A program made the translations under genes and the position numbers. From positions 744,001 to 808,000 of the forward strand of contig NZ_CP063353.1 of assembly GCF_014931565.1 (NCBI RefSeq): a stretch of 64,000 nucleotides of DNA, in the 5' to 3' direction. The notes beneath the pieces are model-generated. The model ran no database searches. It was not told where the DNA came from and saw nothing but the letters and a program-made list of their open reading frames with translations. Each line of letters begins with the position of its first letter. The first letter of the stretch is position 1. Shown in pieces: positions 18,951-27,236 of this stretch. The stretch comes from Clostridium sp. 'deep sea'. GTDB taxonomy: Bacteria; Bacillota; UBA994; PWPR01.

Positions 18951-19324
18951 TATTATCATCCTTTAAACATTTATTCAGAATAGTCTATTCACCTCCTTAT
19001 CATTTTAGAATTAATTTTTTGGTTTAAAGTAAAAAAAGCCTGCCCTATTAGCTTAGTGATGTGGATTTTAGGTATGCATTCTTAGTCTATTGAAATATCT
19101 ATTTAGGTTAATCTTTGTTACCACTTAATCCTTGTCGTGAGTAAGGGAATAATCTTACCAGCTGTACTACCTTAAATACTCACTTTTCAACATCCTCAAC
19201 GACATCATATTTATTTTATAATAATCATTAATACTACGACTATCAAGTTCTATGTTATTTGTAAACTTTGAAGTATAATAAAGCCATCTATAATTAAAGT
19301 ATTGGCCCTTCAATTATCACCTCA
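18951..19324. other. Gap with no recognisable feature
   Basis: Apart from the ribosome binding site and promoter region of the gene ending at 18411, I see no intact gene. Short interrupted frames on the minus strand next to the recombinase fragment at 19325 may be eroded remains of the same or another mobile gene. Confidence 0.35.
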
Positions 19325-19474
19325 CTAAAATAGTCTGTAGTTATGCGAACAGTTGTGTAGTTGGAGAGATGTATAATTGCTTAGATGTTCATCACCAACA
19401 TAGTTATCTACGGTCTTATGTCTTTTACCATCTCTTATGAGGTGTCTCTCAAATTCATTTAGTATCTCAATCAT
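19325..19474 (-). pseudogene. N-terminal fragment of a tyrosine recombinase
   Basis: A 49-residue frame with a good GGAAGGAG site. Its first 28 residues, MIEILNEFERHLIRDGKRHK followed by TVDNYVGD, look like the SAM-like core-binding domain at the start of phage-type integrases. The similarity then stops and the frame ends, with no catalytic domain downstream. It is best read as a truncated integrase at the edge of the island. The call is from pattern reading only. Confidence 0.55.
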
Positions 19475-19505
19475 TTTTATTCTCCTTCCTTATGGGCAAA
19501 AAGAA

Positions 19506-19537
19506 AGACCAGAACAAGATTTCTCACATGCTGGTCT
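19506..19537 (-). terminator. Terminator-like hairpin
   Basis: GACCAG (19507-19512) pairs with CTGGTC (19531-19536), followed on the minus strand by TTTCTTTTT. It lies downstream of the orphan toxin/immunity pair. Confidence 0.6.
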
Positions 19538-19617
19538 ATTCCTTTTGATTTAGTTTTCTTTGTACTCACTACAGTATTTAGTTTATGCAGTGAGTATTTT
19601 GTCCCTAAAAATACTAA

Positions 19618-19655
19618 AAGGTGATGAAAAGACTTGATTGTCTCTCCATCACCTT
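19618..19655 (-). terminator. Terminator after the orphan immunity gene
   Basis: AAGGTGATG (19618-19626) pairs with CATCACCTT (19647-19655). On the minus strand it is followed by TTAGTATTTTT. Confidence 0.7.
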
Positions 19656-19718
19656 GGTTAATTATTGTTTTGTAGTTAGTCTCTGTAAATTATGTAGTTA
19701 GTCTTTATACAAAACCTT

Positions 19719-19949
19719 TTATTCTAACTCACTTACCTTCGCCAATATTTCTTCCACAATTTTTAACCCTTCCTCATACTGTTTATCATCTGAAATACAG
19801 AATCTAATGCGTTCCAGCCTACTTTCTGCATCAGAGACTAATTCTTGAATCTCTGTGGGTACTGCTATCCACGCAAATGTTCGTGACAGTTCTTCTACAC
19901 CATATTGCTTATTTAAAAATTTGGTACAGGCTATTTTAAGTTCTTCCAT
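19719..19949 (-). CDS. Small protein, probable immunity partner of the orphan toxin tip
   Basis: A 76-residue acidic, helical protein with a TTGGAGGA ribosome binding site. No family is recognised. It follows the orphan toxin-like fragment by 13 bases in the same direction, the usual position of an immunity gene behind a polymorphic toxin. Its acidic composition would suit binding to a basic nuclease-type domain. The immunity role is inferred from position only. Confidence 0.6.
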   Translation of the reverse strand: MEELKIACTKFLNKQYGVEELSRTFAWIAVPTEIQELVSDAESRLERIRFCISDDKQYEEGLKIVEEILAKVSELE

Positions 19950-19962
19950 TGTATTCCTCCAA

Positions 19963-20337
19963 TTATTTTGTCATTATCGTAATTATTATATCTCCCTCTG
20001 TAACTACTTCTACAGTTCCTGATTGCCATATTTGCCTTTCAACACCATTTACTACTTGTGTATCTATTAGCTTACCATTTGTTATTGCATCTTCTACATA
20101 GTTAGGAGAAATGCTTCGTCCGTAATCTACTGACTCTACATCAATTATACGTGATGCACCTACTTTTCCTCCATCTGCAGACGCTTTAGCTGTATATCTC
20201 ATCCCACTTGGTTGCATTCTATCTACTGCATGGCGAGTGTAGTATTTATCTCCAATTTTAGCATACTGACGACCCTCAATAGTTACTTTATCATAGTCAC
20301 TCCATTTACCCCACAGATTCTTAGCTTTACTCGTCCC
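19963..20337 (-). pseudogene. Orphan C-terminal toxin domain of a polymorphic toxin
   Basis: The frame is open from a TAG at 20340 to the stop at 19963 and encodes 124 residues. It begins NLWGKWSDYDKVTIEGRQYA, then YYTRHAVDRM and SISPNYVEDAI, and ends EVVTEGDIIITIMTK. The RHA-x-DRM and S-I-S-x-x-x-V-x-x-AI pattern is like RelE/BECR-type toxin tips of RHS and contact-dependent systems. The first ATG is at 20217, in the middle of the domain and without a good site, so the tip is probably not expressed on its own. The upstream carrier gene is missing and an IS110-type element lies directly upstream. Confidence 0.6.
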
Positions 20338-20374
20338 CTAAACTGTAATCTTAAAATCTACTAAAAAGAAAAGC

Positions 20375-20394
20375 GGTAACTTTTTACAGTTACC
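20375..20394 (-). terminator. Terminator of the IS110 transposase gene
   Basis: GGTAACT (20375-20381) pairs with AGTTACC (20388-20394). On the minus strand the hairpin is followed by GCTTTTCTTTTTAG. Confidence 0.7.
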
Positions 20395-20406
20395 ACCATT
20401 ATATCA

Positions 20407-21657
20407 CTATGCCGCTTTTGCTGGAATAGGTTCACTTATAACTGGATGCCTATATGCTGTCTTATTCTTCATCATGCCATATATGATGTTGACTAGCCTT
20501 CTCATAACACAGACCATAGCTTGACCAGAGGTTTTGCCCTCCGCCATCTTACGCTCATAATACTCTCTAAAGATTTCATTTCTCTTTTTTCCACTGCCTT
20601 TAGATATCTGTATCTGCCCTTTAGCTATATTATAAAAAATGCCGTGAAGCTCTCTGTTGCCCAGCTTAGACTTACTGTCTTTCCCCTTGCCCGCCGAACT
20701 AAAATTCACAGGAGCAATACCCGCATATCTTGCCAGCTTGTTATGGTTAGAGAAGCGTTTGATATCACCAATTTGTGATACTAGCTGTGAAGCTGTCACT
20801 GTACTAATGCCCGGCATGGTCTCTAGTTGATATTCCAGCGTTGCCATGAGTTTTGCCAGTTCTGCTTCTATCAGTCTCAGTTCTTCTAGTTTAAAGCGGA
20901 TATCTCTCACATGGCTCTGAATCAGAAAATCTCTTGTTTCCTGATAATCTCTAGTAGTGTCACCATCTGCCTTAACCAGTTCCAGTATGGCTTTTGCTTT
21001 CTTGGTCGAACATGCGTTACGGCTTGCTTCTCTTAGATACTGTGCCAGTTCTTCAACTTCTACCCCCACCAGTGACTTAGGTGACGGATACCCTTCCCAA
21101 AGGGCTAAAGCTGATTTGCCTGTAATGTCTGAGAAGAACTTTTTATAGCTGGGGTAGTTATGCTCTAGCTGACCGTGAAGCTGGTTTTTGAGGGCAGTCT
21201 GAGCCTTTACTATAGCATCCCTTCTATTGACCAACTGACTTATCGTCCAGTAGATATCTTGTGGGTTGGCATCTGGAAGCTCTAGCATTTTGTCCTTTAA
21301 AACATCCGCTACACACTGGGCATCCCAACTGTCATTTTTACGATACATGGGGTTACTCTTTCTTCTGTCATGTGCCAATGAAGCATTGACTTCCTTGACT
21401 ATCTGATTCTTTTCCAGTAGGTAAACAGCTAGTGACCTGCCATGTCCGCCCACATCTTCCAAACCAAAGACAGGGGTCATACCTTTGGGCGTATGCTTTT
21501 TAGCGAACTTTAGTAGTTTTTCAAAGTCTGCTGGTCGGTTCTCGATAGTGATTTCCTCGATTTTATCTCCCCAACAGTTGACCATGACTGCTGTGTGTGT
21601 TGCCTTGTGAAGGTCTACCCCCACAAACATGTGCTTTAATCTGTAGTTATCTTGCAT
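20407..21657 (-). CDS. IS110 family transposase (DEDD plus Transposase_20)
   Basis: A 416-residue recombinase. The RuvC-like DEDD domain starts with VGVDLHKATH (Asp15) and continues with GLEDVGGHGRSLA and KNDSWDAQCVADVL. The C-terminal Transposase_20 domain has METMPGISTVTASQL and LARYAGIAPVNFSSAGKG, including the serine region used for strand exchange in this family. Both halves are intact, so the element may be active. The codon and base composition is unlike the AT-rich neighbours. Confidence 0.95.
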   Translation of the reverse strand: MQDNYRLKHMFVGVDLHKATHTAVMVNCWGDKIEEITIENRPADFEKLLKFAKKHTPKGMTPVFGLEDVGGHGRSLAVYLLEKNQIVKEVNASLAHDRRKSNPMYRKNDSWDAQCVADVLKDKMLELPDANPQDIYWTISQLVNRRDAIVKAQTALKNQLHGQLEHNYPSYKKFFSDITGKSALALWEGYPSPKSLVGVEVEELAQYLREASRNACSTKKAKAILELVKADGDTTRDYQETRDFLIQSHVRDIRFKLEELRLIEAELAKLMATLEYQLETMPGISTVTASQLVSQIGDIKRFSNHNKLARYAGIAPVNFSSAGKGKDSKSKLGNRELHGIFYNIAKGQIQISKGSGKKRNEIFREYYERKMAEGKTSGQAMVCVMRRLVNIIYGMMKNKTAYRHPVISEPIPAKAA

Positions 21658-21790
21658 TTGACATGACTCCTTTCTTTGGACTGGAAGGCTACCTGTTAGA
21701 AAGAAAATGCCAGCAACCTCAACTCAAGCGTTAGTCTCTAAAACTTCTAAAGACCCGCACAGGGACGACAGCTTATCCATCTTCTTTCTG
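21658..21790 (-). other. 5' non-coding arm of the IS110-type element, candidate bridge-RNA region
   Basis: This lies between the recombinase stop codon and the transposase start. It contains the transposase ribosome binding site (AAAGGAG near 21672) and GC-containing segments able to fold. In IS110 relatives this arm encodes the guide (bridge) RNA. I could not fold it reliably by eye, so the RNA itself is inferred from family knowledge. Confidence 0.35.
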
Positions 21791-22570
21791 CTATATGATA
21801 GCTTTATGAACGCCTTTAGCTTCTATACCATTGTAGCTGTATATGCCGCTATAAAAGGCTTTTTTGTCCAGAATACGTTTGACTTGTACCTTTGTAAAAC
21901 TCTTATCTTGGGCTGTTTTATAGCCCTCTGCATTGAGTCTGTCCGCTATACGTGACAAGCTCCATGCAGGATGATTCTTCTTTATCTCAAAGACTCGTCT
22001 GACTGTCTCAGCTTGAGTCTCATTGACCTTAATAGTCTTGCTACCTCTCTTGGTGGTGTATCCGAAAATGACACCCCCACCAGCATAGCCGCCCTGCATT
22101 GCCTTTTTGTTGCGACCTCTGCCTAACTTTAATGCAATTTCTAATCTTTGATATTGGTCTAACAGTTCCAGCATGCCATTGACCAGAAAATCATTGGGGT
22201 CATGGGCGTAAATACTATAACTGGGCTGTTCAATGGAATCTATGTCTACCTTATGTTTTTTCAGTTCTCGCTGTATGAGTACCTTTACCATATCTGAACG
22301 CCAGATGCGGGAGGTGTTAAGAACGACTAAAGAAGTTACGTCTGACTGTGACAGGTCACATAAAAGCTCTTGTAGCCCTTCTCTATCTACAGTCATACCG
22401 TCCTCATCAACCTTCGCCCCACTGATACCAGCATCCTCATATATCTGAATCAACTCAAGGTTGTTAGCTTTGCAGTATTTTATGATTTCCTCCCTCTGAT
22501 ATGAGAGACTATAGCCCTCTCTTACTTGGTTCTGGGTGGAAACTCGGATATATCCAAAGACCTTTTTCAT
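21791..22570 (-). CDS. Serine recombinase (resolvase/invertase family)
   Basis: Site-specific DNA recombinase of 259 residues. The catalytic domain starts GYIRVSTQNQVREGYS with nucleophile Ser11, and NTSRIWR carries the conserved active-site arginines. The Recombinase domain follows from about residue 150 (GGGVIFGYTTKRGSKTI) with ILDKKAFYSGIYSYNGIEAKG near the C-terminus. It lacks the long coiled-coil/zinc-ribbon tail of large phage integrases, so it is a medium-size form. It starts at an ATG behind GGGGGCG and is divergent from an XRE regulator. A decayed relative lies at 26.8-27.1 kb. Confidence 0.92.
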   Translation of the reverse strand: MKKVFGYIRVSTQNQVREGYSLSYQREEIIKYCKANNLELIQIYEDAGISGAKVDEDGMTVDREGLQELLCDLSQSDVTSLVVLNTSRIWRSDMVKVLIQRELKKHKVDIDSIEQPSYSIYAHDPNDFLVNGMLELLDQYQRLEIALKLGRGRNKKAMQGGYAGGGVIFGYTTKRGSKTIKVNETQAETVRRVFEIKKNHPAWSLSRIADRLNAEGYKTAQDKSFTKVQVKRILDKKAFYSGIYSYNGIEAKGVHKAII

Positions 22571-22754
22571 CGTTTTTCGCCCCCTCCGTTACAACAATTC
22601 TAATTTGTGTAACGTTATATCGTCTTAGCGTTACATTTAGGTACTACCATTATATATCGGATATCCGTTGCATTCAAGTAGAATATCGAATATAATTATC
22701 GTAGCACCGTTACAGATTAAATATCTGTATTGCGTTATACGAAAGGAGGGACTT
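22571..22754. promoter_or_regulatory. Divergent control region with operator-like dyads
   Basis: The region lies between the serine recombinase (minus) and the XRE regulator (plus). It contains the palindrome CGGATATCCG (22658-22667), the inverted repeat TACAGAT/ATCTGTA (22711-22717 and 22723-22729), and repeated GTTACA/TGTAAC and ATATCG words. These are plausible binding sites of the adjacent XRE protein. Confidence 0.5.
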
Positions 22755-22964
22755 ATGCCTATAAGACTCCGACTTAAAGAAATACTTGAAGAGCGTGGAA
22801 TGTCTCAGCGTGAACTAGCACGTATTATGGACACCCGCCCTAACACCATCAGTCATCTATGCTCTAAAGGGGTCAATGCTGTGTACTTCGATACACTGGA
22901 ACAAGTCTGTAAAGCACTTGAAATTGACCTGCATGAGCTTATCGTGATGGAGGATGATGACTAA
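22755..22964 (+). CDS. XRE-family helix-turn-helix regulator
   Basis: A 69-residue Cro/CI-type DNA-binding protein consisting of one HTH domain: RLKEILEERGMSQRELARIM, then TRPNTISHLC and LEQVCKALEIDLHELI. I start at the ATG at 22755 behind GAAAGGAGGG; a longer frame upstream lacks a site. It probably controls itself and the divergent recombinase through the dyads between them. It ends in an intrinsic terminator. Confidence 0.9.
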   Translation: MPIRLRLKEILEERGMSQRELARIMDTRPNTISHLCSKGVNAVYFDTLEQVCKALEIDLHELIVMEDDD

Positions 22965-22990
22965 AGATGTCTTTCAGGGCATCTTTTTTC
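22965..22990 (+). terminator. Terminator after the XRE regulator
   Basis: AGATG (22965-22969) pairs with CATCT (22980-22984), followed by six Ts. Confidence 0.7.
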
Positions 22991-23004
22991 TTTTGGCTCA
23001 AATG

Positions 23005-23844
23005 CTAACCACAAGCAAGGCTTACATATGGATTTATGACTGCTTTCCACTGTTCAGCGGCTATCGTGTCAAAGTCCACCCGTAGCTGTGTACTATCAAG
23101 GGCTTTCCTTAGTTCTCCCCTCATGTAATAGCTGATATCCTTGTACCGTTTTTCACGGCTCATAAGAGCCTGTACAAGAGTCCTTTTCTTATGGGGCAGT
23201 TGGTCTATATCCGTGAGGATATGACACTGATAACGGCTATTTATAAAGGCTGGTGGGGTATCCAGCAAATCACTCATACTAAAGCGGTCACGTGCTTCTG
23301 GGCGGTAAACCACTTCAATACGAGATAGTTCCCCATCTATGATAATGTTCTTCTTTTCTTCAAGTTGCAGTCTCTTATCATAAAAACGGCAATACCCATG
23401 TTTGCGTCTTTCACTTTTCTTACCGAAATAGGTTGTATTCCTATTATCATTTGAGGCTTTACCCTTCCTATGAACCAGTAGAATATTACTCTTATGGTGG
23501 GGGATATCAAATGCCACATCACACTTTACAAAGTGGATTTCTCTAGCGTTCTGGCTTAGTACCTCAAATACTTGCATAAAGGTTTCCATGCTATCTGGGT
23601 GGGTCTCCGCCCACAGAGTATACCGTAAAGACTTTGGTTCACTCAGTAGCTTGTATGATAGATGCAGATAATGCCCATCGTTCTCAGGAAGATATACTGT
23701 ATAGTGGAACGCTTTGCTGTCATTGGGCTTCACTCTTGTATGATAGAAGTCACACAGTTTCTTGGCTATATAGGTATTAAAGAGTTCCAGACTGATACCT
23801 ATATACGCTATGATTATCTTATCTACTGATACACTGACTTCCAT
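23005..23844 (-). CDS. Rep_trans-like replication initiator or MobT-type relaxase
   Basis: A 279-residue protein whose middle part, TYFGKKSERRKHGYCRFYDK followed by ELSRIEVVYRPEARDRF, follows the pattern of the Rep_trans/replication initiation factor family: a Y-x-G-x-x-S segment, R-x-YDK, then an R-x-E strand. Such proteins nick DNA at a rolling-circle origin or at oriT. I start at the ATG at 23844 with GAGGTGG upstream; a GTG three codons earlier is possible. It is next to a recombinase and regulator, as in small integrative or mobilisable elements. No coupling protein or mating-channel gene is seen. Confidence 0.65.
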   Translation of the reverse strand: MEVSVSVDKIIIAYIGISLELFNTYIAKKLCDFYHTRVKPNDSKAFHYTVYLPENDGHYLHLSYKLLSEPKSLRYTLWAETHPDSMETFMQVFEVLSQNAREIHFVKCDVAFDIPHHKSNILLVHRKGKASNDNRNTTYFGKKSERRKHGYCRFYDKRLQLEEKKNIIIDGELSRIEVVYRPEARDRFSMSDLLDTPPAFINSRYQCHILTDIDQLPHKKRTLVQALMSREKRYKDISYYMRGELRKALDSTQLRVDFDTIAAEQWKAVINPYVSLACG

Positions 23845-24572
23845 GCTACCCACCTCGTATAGTCTCCCGCCCCGCTAAAGCAGGGCTGGCTGGACGCTTT
23901 ACGCTGAAACCTTTGAAAATTTGAGGAATTTGGCTCTTAACTATTAAAGAGAATCCGTCAATTTCAGGTTTCTTATCGCTTACACCTTCTATGCCGTGGT
24001 AGGGAATGGTTTTGTTGCGAGGTAGTACCTAAATATTTTTATTTTTTTGCTCATTTTTCTGAATAACCTATTGAAACTAAGTTATTTCAATAGGCTGGGA
24101 GAGAGTGAGTCTAAGAAGTTTTTTAGATTGACGATGGTATCTGAGGTTTCTTGTGTAAAGCATGGTTGGCTTTAAGGGTGGGGATGTTAGAGAATAAAGC
24201 ACTATGATAAGTGGCACTCCTACTAATAGTGGTTCTATCTTGTGTGTTCATCATGGTTCTGCCCCGCCTGCTTAGAACATCGAATAGACTAGATAATAAT
24301 AGGTAAAGAAAAATCCCAGATACACGGTGGCAACTGGGAATATCAATGATTTTCATTATTTTATTTTTTGTGGTTTATAGTACCTTTAATCAGCAATATC
24401 ATTGTGCGTACAAGGATATTCAGTAAAATATCACGTAGAGCTGGTGGGGGTAACCTATATAGTAATTGTGGTATTGGTTTCGCTAGGCACTGGGTACCCC
24501 GCCCAAAAGAGACGCGATGGAAAGACTTATCTCTCCACCGCTAATTCAAAATTACTCTTTACTTATTAAAAC
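23845..24572. other. Non-coding part of the island, possible origin or end of a mobile element
   Basis: No credible gene. The segment upstream of the Rep-like gene is GC-richer and carries several dyads. The clearest is CCTATTGAAA (24067-24076) with TTTCAATAGG (24085-24094). It also has GGTAGTACC near 24021. This could be a double-strand origin or an element boundary, but nothing proves it. The rest, up to the terminator at 24518, shows no feature. Confidence 0.35.
24518..24537 (-). terminator. Hairpin after the RHS immunity gene
   Basis: TGGAAAGA (24518-24525) pairs with TCTCTCCA (24530-24537) with one mismatch. On the minus strand it is followed by a T-containing stretch. It is a weak intrinsic terminator. 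Confidence 0.45.
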
Positions 24573-24971
24573 TTAAATTGCCTCATCAATATCTTTTTTG
24601 CGTTTTTTGAACAACGCAACATCTTCCTCATTTTGTTCAGATAATCCATCAAAATGTTTTTGAGAATTAGCAAGTTCAGGATACCCCCATACTGCTGTAA
24701 TCCCAAACTCTTCATATCCCCAAAAACTATGATGCCAATAATTTGGGAGTGAGGAATCTTCTATTTCAAATAAATCTGCTGAGTACCACATTGGCATTTC
24801 ATAATCATCATAAATCAGGTAGTCCAGTCCTTCTTGACATATTGCCATTCCATATACTATATAACTCTTTTCTTGGGTTATAGCTCTATGTGTGACCCTG
24901 TTTGTGATTCCTTCTCTAACATCTTTTCTTGAGAATTGATACCCCTCTACTTCTTTACATTTTATCTTCAT
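24573..24971 (-). CDS. Probable immunity protein of the first RHS toxin
   Basis: A 132-residue acidic protein without a family I can name. It lies 31 bases after the RHS gene in the same direction, with GAGGGA as ribosome binding site. It contains aromatic-rich segments (YDDYEMPMWY, YWHHSFWGYEEFG) and a charged tail (FKKRKKDIDE). Position, size and acidity are typical of immunity proteins that neutralise the toxin tip encoded just upstream. Confidence 0.65.
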   Translation of the reverse strand: MKIKCKEVEGYQFSRKDVREGITNRVTHRAITQEKSYIVYGMAICQEGLDYLIYDDYEMPMWYSADLFEIEDSSLPNYWHHSFWGYEEFGITAVWGYPELANSQKHFDGLSEQNEEDVALFKKRKKDIDEAI

Positions 24972-25002
24972 TTCAAATCCCTCATTTTCTATTTACAGTG
25001 CA

Positions 25003-26793
25003 TTACTTCGGTAATATAGTTTGCTTAAACTTGAAGTCATCAAATGCACCTGTTAATTTATTATAATTATAGTGAATGTTAATCTTTGTTCCATCCGATG
25101 TCTGGATGATTCTTTGCATTTTTTGCCACCCATCATTGCCTGACCATCTTGTGTCTCCCATTTTGAACTTTCTTAGATGTTCGGCACCATCTAATGGGTT
25201 AGATAAAACTTCTTTCATAGCTAATTGCTCGTCCAGTGAATTGGCAACAGTTCTACCTGTTGAACCTTTACCAAGTGATTTAGCACTTATTAGGTCATCA
25301 AGCTTACCCGTCCCCTCAACCCCGAGAGTCTCCTTCAAATTGTTATTATAATTAACGCCATTACAATAAACTGTTCCAGCAGTAGCAACAAGCATAGCAC
25401 CTTGATCTACATTATTATATAGCTCTTCATTACCTTGTAGTATCTCATCCCTAACAAAGTTATGACCACCTGTTATACCTTCTTCAACTTCAGCGACACC
25501 AATAGTTGTAGTTGTAGCTCCAGCTACCATTGTTGCACCAGCAGCTAGCATTACGATGATACCTCCAGTGCCTCCTGTAATAACTGTGAATGCAGCTATC
25601 ATTGCAGTTGTGCCGATACCGATTCGCATTCCGCCAGAAACTCCGTGATCTATTCTTTCTTGCGTACTTATTTTTAGTTCTGCTTTATCTTCAATTGTTG
25701 TAGTAGACTTCTTTTCAGCCTCTTTAACAACCTGCTCAACTACTTCTTCTGCTGTAACTGAACCATCATTCGTAGTGTTACCTATTCTTACACTAGATGA
25801 ACCTCCAAGATCAAGATCATCAGCCATATCACTGGAATCATGTTCCATAAAATGGCCTGTTGGGTCGATATACATTATTGGTTCGTTACAACAGTAGGTA
25901 TAGAGGTTTAAGCTCATTACGAACTCTATATTGCCCCTATAACTGTCCTCGCTAATAAACCTTCCAATTGATGGGTTATAGTATCTTGATTTTAAGAAAT
26001 AGTTTCCTGTTTCTTCATCATATCTATAACTGTTATACCTATAGGGTGTGTTTATTAGTGATTTATTTACTTCAGTTCCATCACTATCGTAGTATTTTTC
26101 TTCTTTTATGATACCAAATGGATTATATTTGTACTCGGCTCTTTGTACTGTATTTACAAATAGTCCAACTACGTCACCATGACCATTATATGAGTAATAG
26201 GCTTTATCTTGGTTGTCTTCTCTGGCTATTAATGAACTACCATAGATATTTCTAGTTGTTGTTTTATTGCCAGCCTTTTCTAGTATTATTTTATCACCAT
26301 TATATAGGTAGTTAGTATAGGCTCCGTTAACGGTTTTTTTAACACGTCTATCCATTCCATCATAGAGATAGGTTGTTTTATCTCCATTAGCTGTTGCCTC
26401 AACTAGTCTGTTCAAACTATCATAATGGTATAGCCTTATGCCATACTCTAGCTCTTTACTACTGCCTTGTCCAATTATAAACATGGCAAAAGAGGCATCT
26501 ACTAGTTCTGGAGTAATTAGTTCAAGTACTTCATCACTTTGGAAGATTATATTTCCATTATAATCGTATTTATATACTGTGCTTTTGATGTTTCCAGTAG
26601 AGTCTTTGGTTTTTTCTTTTTTAATCCTATTTTGATTGTCATAATCGTATTCTGTTATTAATTCTTTATCTTCTTTGCTAACTATTCGCTTTATTCTATT
26701 GTTGACAGTATCAAAGGTGTATTCTGTAGTTGTTGTATCACTTTTTCCCCTGCATATCGACGTCCTTAAATTGAGTTGATTTGTTTCTATCAA
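25003..26793 (-). CDS. RHS-repeat protein, N-terminally truncated, with C-terminal toxin domain
   Basis: Residues from about 18 to 290 are YD/RHS repeats (EYDYDNQNRIKKE, YKYDYNGN, YLYDGMDRRVKK) ending in the RHS core (RYYNPSIGRFISEDSYRG, LYTYCCNEPIMYIDPTGH). After a glycine/alanine-rich, probably membrane-active stretch (about 385-440), the variable tip ends HLRKFKMGDTRWSG, GTKINIHYNYNKLTG and FDDFKFKQ. No signal peptide or long repeat N-terminus is present and the apparent TTG start lacks a site. This is a displaced tip of a larger rhs gene, perhaps expressed only after recombination. The toxin activity is not identified. Confidence 0.8.
   Translation of the reverse strand: MIETNQLNLRTSICRGKSDTTTTEYTFDTVNNRIKRIVSKEDKELITEYDYDNQNRIKKEKTKDSTGNIKSTVYKYDYNGNIIFQSDEVLELITPELVDASFAMFIIGQGSSKELEYGIRLYHYDSLNRLVEATANGDKTTYLYDGMDRRVKKTVNGAYTNYLYNGDKIILEKAGNKTTTRNIYGSSLIAREDNQDKAYYSYNGHGDVVGLFVNTVQRAEYKYNPFGIIKEEKYYDSDGTEVNKSLINTPYRYNSYRYDEETGNYFLKSRYYNPSIGRFISEDSYRGNIEFVMSLNLYTYCCNEPIMYIDPTGHFMEHDSSDMADDLDLGGSSSVRIGNTTNDGSVTAEEVVEQVVKEAEKKSTTTIEDKAELKISTQERIDHGVSGGMRIGIGTTAMIAAFTVITGGTGGIIVMLAAGATMVAGATTTTIGVAEVEEGITGGHNFVRDEILQGNEELYNNVDQGAMLVATAGTVYCNGVNYNNNLKETLGVEGTGKLDDLISAKSLGKGSTGRTVANSLDEQLAMKEVLSNPLDGAEHLRKFKMGDTRWSGNDGWQKMQRIIQTSDGTKINIHYNYNKLTGAFDDFKFKQTILPK
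25850..26270 (-). repeat. RHS core segment duplicated at 28490-28909
   Basis: About 420 bases encoding the last RHS repeats and the core are present twice in the same orientation, here and at 28490-28909, and look roughly 90 percent identical by eye. Similarity stops abruptly upstream of each toxin tip and, in the second copy, at the junction with a methyltransferase gene. Such shared blocks allow tip exchange by homologous recombination. Confidence 0.85.
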
Positions 26794-26830
26794 TTTTGGC
26801 TATAAGGTACCATTCGGTATGTAAATATTT

Positions 26831-27094
26831 TCAGCTAATCTCTATGCTTTTAAACCTCGAGCAGTCAACACTTAAAACATATTTAAACGCCAGATTGCGG
26901 GAGGTGTTGAAGACGATTAAGGAGATGATACTGTTTTGACTAAGGTCATAAAGAAGTTGTTGTAAACTTTCTCTATCGATTATCAAACCTTCCTCAGTAT
27001 CTTTTGATTTCTCTCTGGTAAAACAGACCAGTCTATAGATTTCAAATATCGTAAATCTTTCGAGATAACTGGGTAGGTCTCTATTCAAAGTCAA
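26831..27094 (-). pseudogene. Decayed serine recombinase fragment
   Basis: The frame includes IIDRESLQQLLYDLSQNS followed by LIVFNTSR, which matches DREGLQELLCDLSQ and VVLNTSR of the intact recombinase at 21.8-22.6 kb. Just after NTSR one inserted base shifts the frame; removing it restores an IWR sequence as in the intact protein. The catalytic N-terminus and the Recombinase domain are missing. It is a relic lying between two RHS modules. Confidence 0.8.
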
Positions 27095-27236
27095 TAGTGC
27101 TTGAATTTTGTCTCATGTGTTAATCTAAAAGTAATGTACATGTATGTTCCATCTAGACTCAAAGGTGTAACTGTTACTTAAATCCTAGCTCATAAATCGT
27201 TTGATTAATATCATAATAGTCATATCTCTCGCCCAT

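Larger units (their letters stand above)
20341..21790 (-). mobile_element. IS110-type insertion element
   Basis: The element is defined by its DEDD transposase (20407-21657) and flanking non-coding arms of about 65 and 133 bases. IS110 elements lack conventional terminal inverted repeats, so the ends given here are limits set by the neighbours and not mapped junctions. It lies between an orphan toxin tip and a serine recombinase gene and is richer in G+C than the chromosome around it. Confidence 0.7.

Noticed and set aside
22668-22754. Longer start for the XRE regulator
   Set aside because: The upstream extension has no ribosome binding site and crosses the operator-like dyads; the ATG at 22755 has an excellent AAGGAGGG.
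24123-24356. Minus-strand frame of 77 codons in the gap next to the Rep-like gene
   Set aside because: No ribosome binding site, odd Ser/His/Arg-rich composition, no similarity to any family; most likely chance in a non-coding GC-richer stretch.
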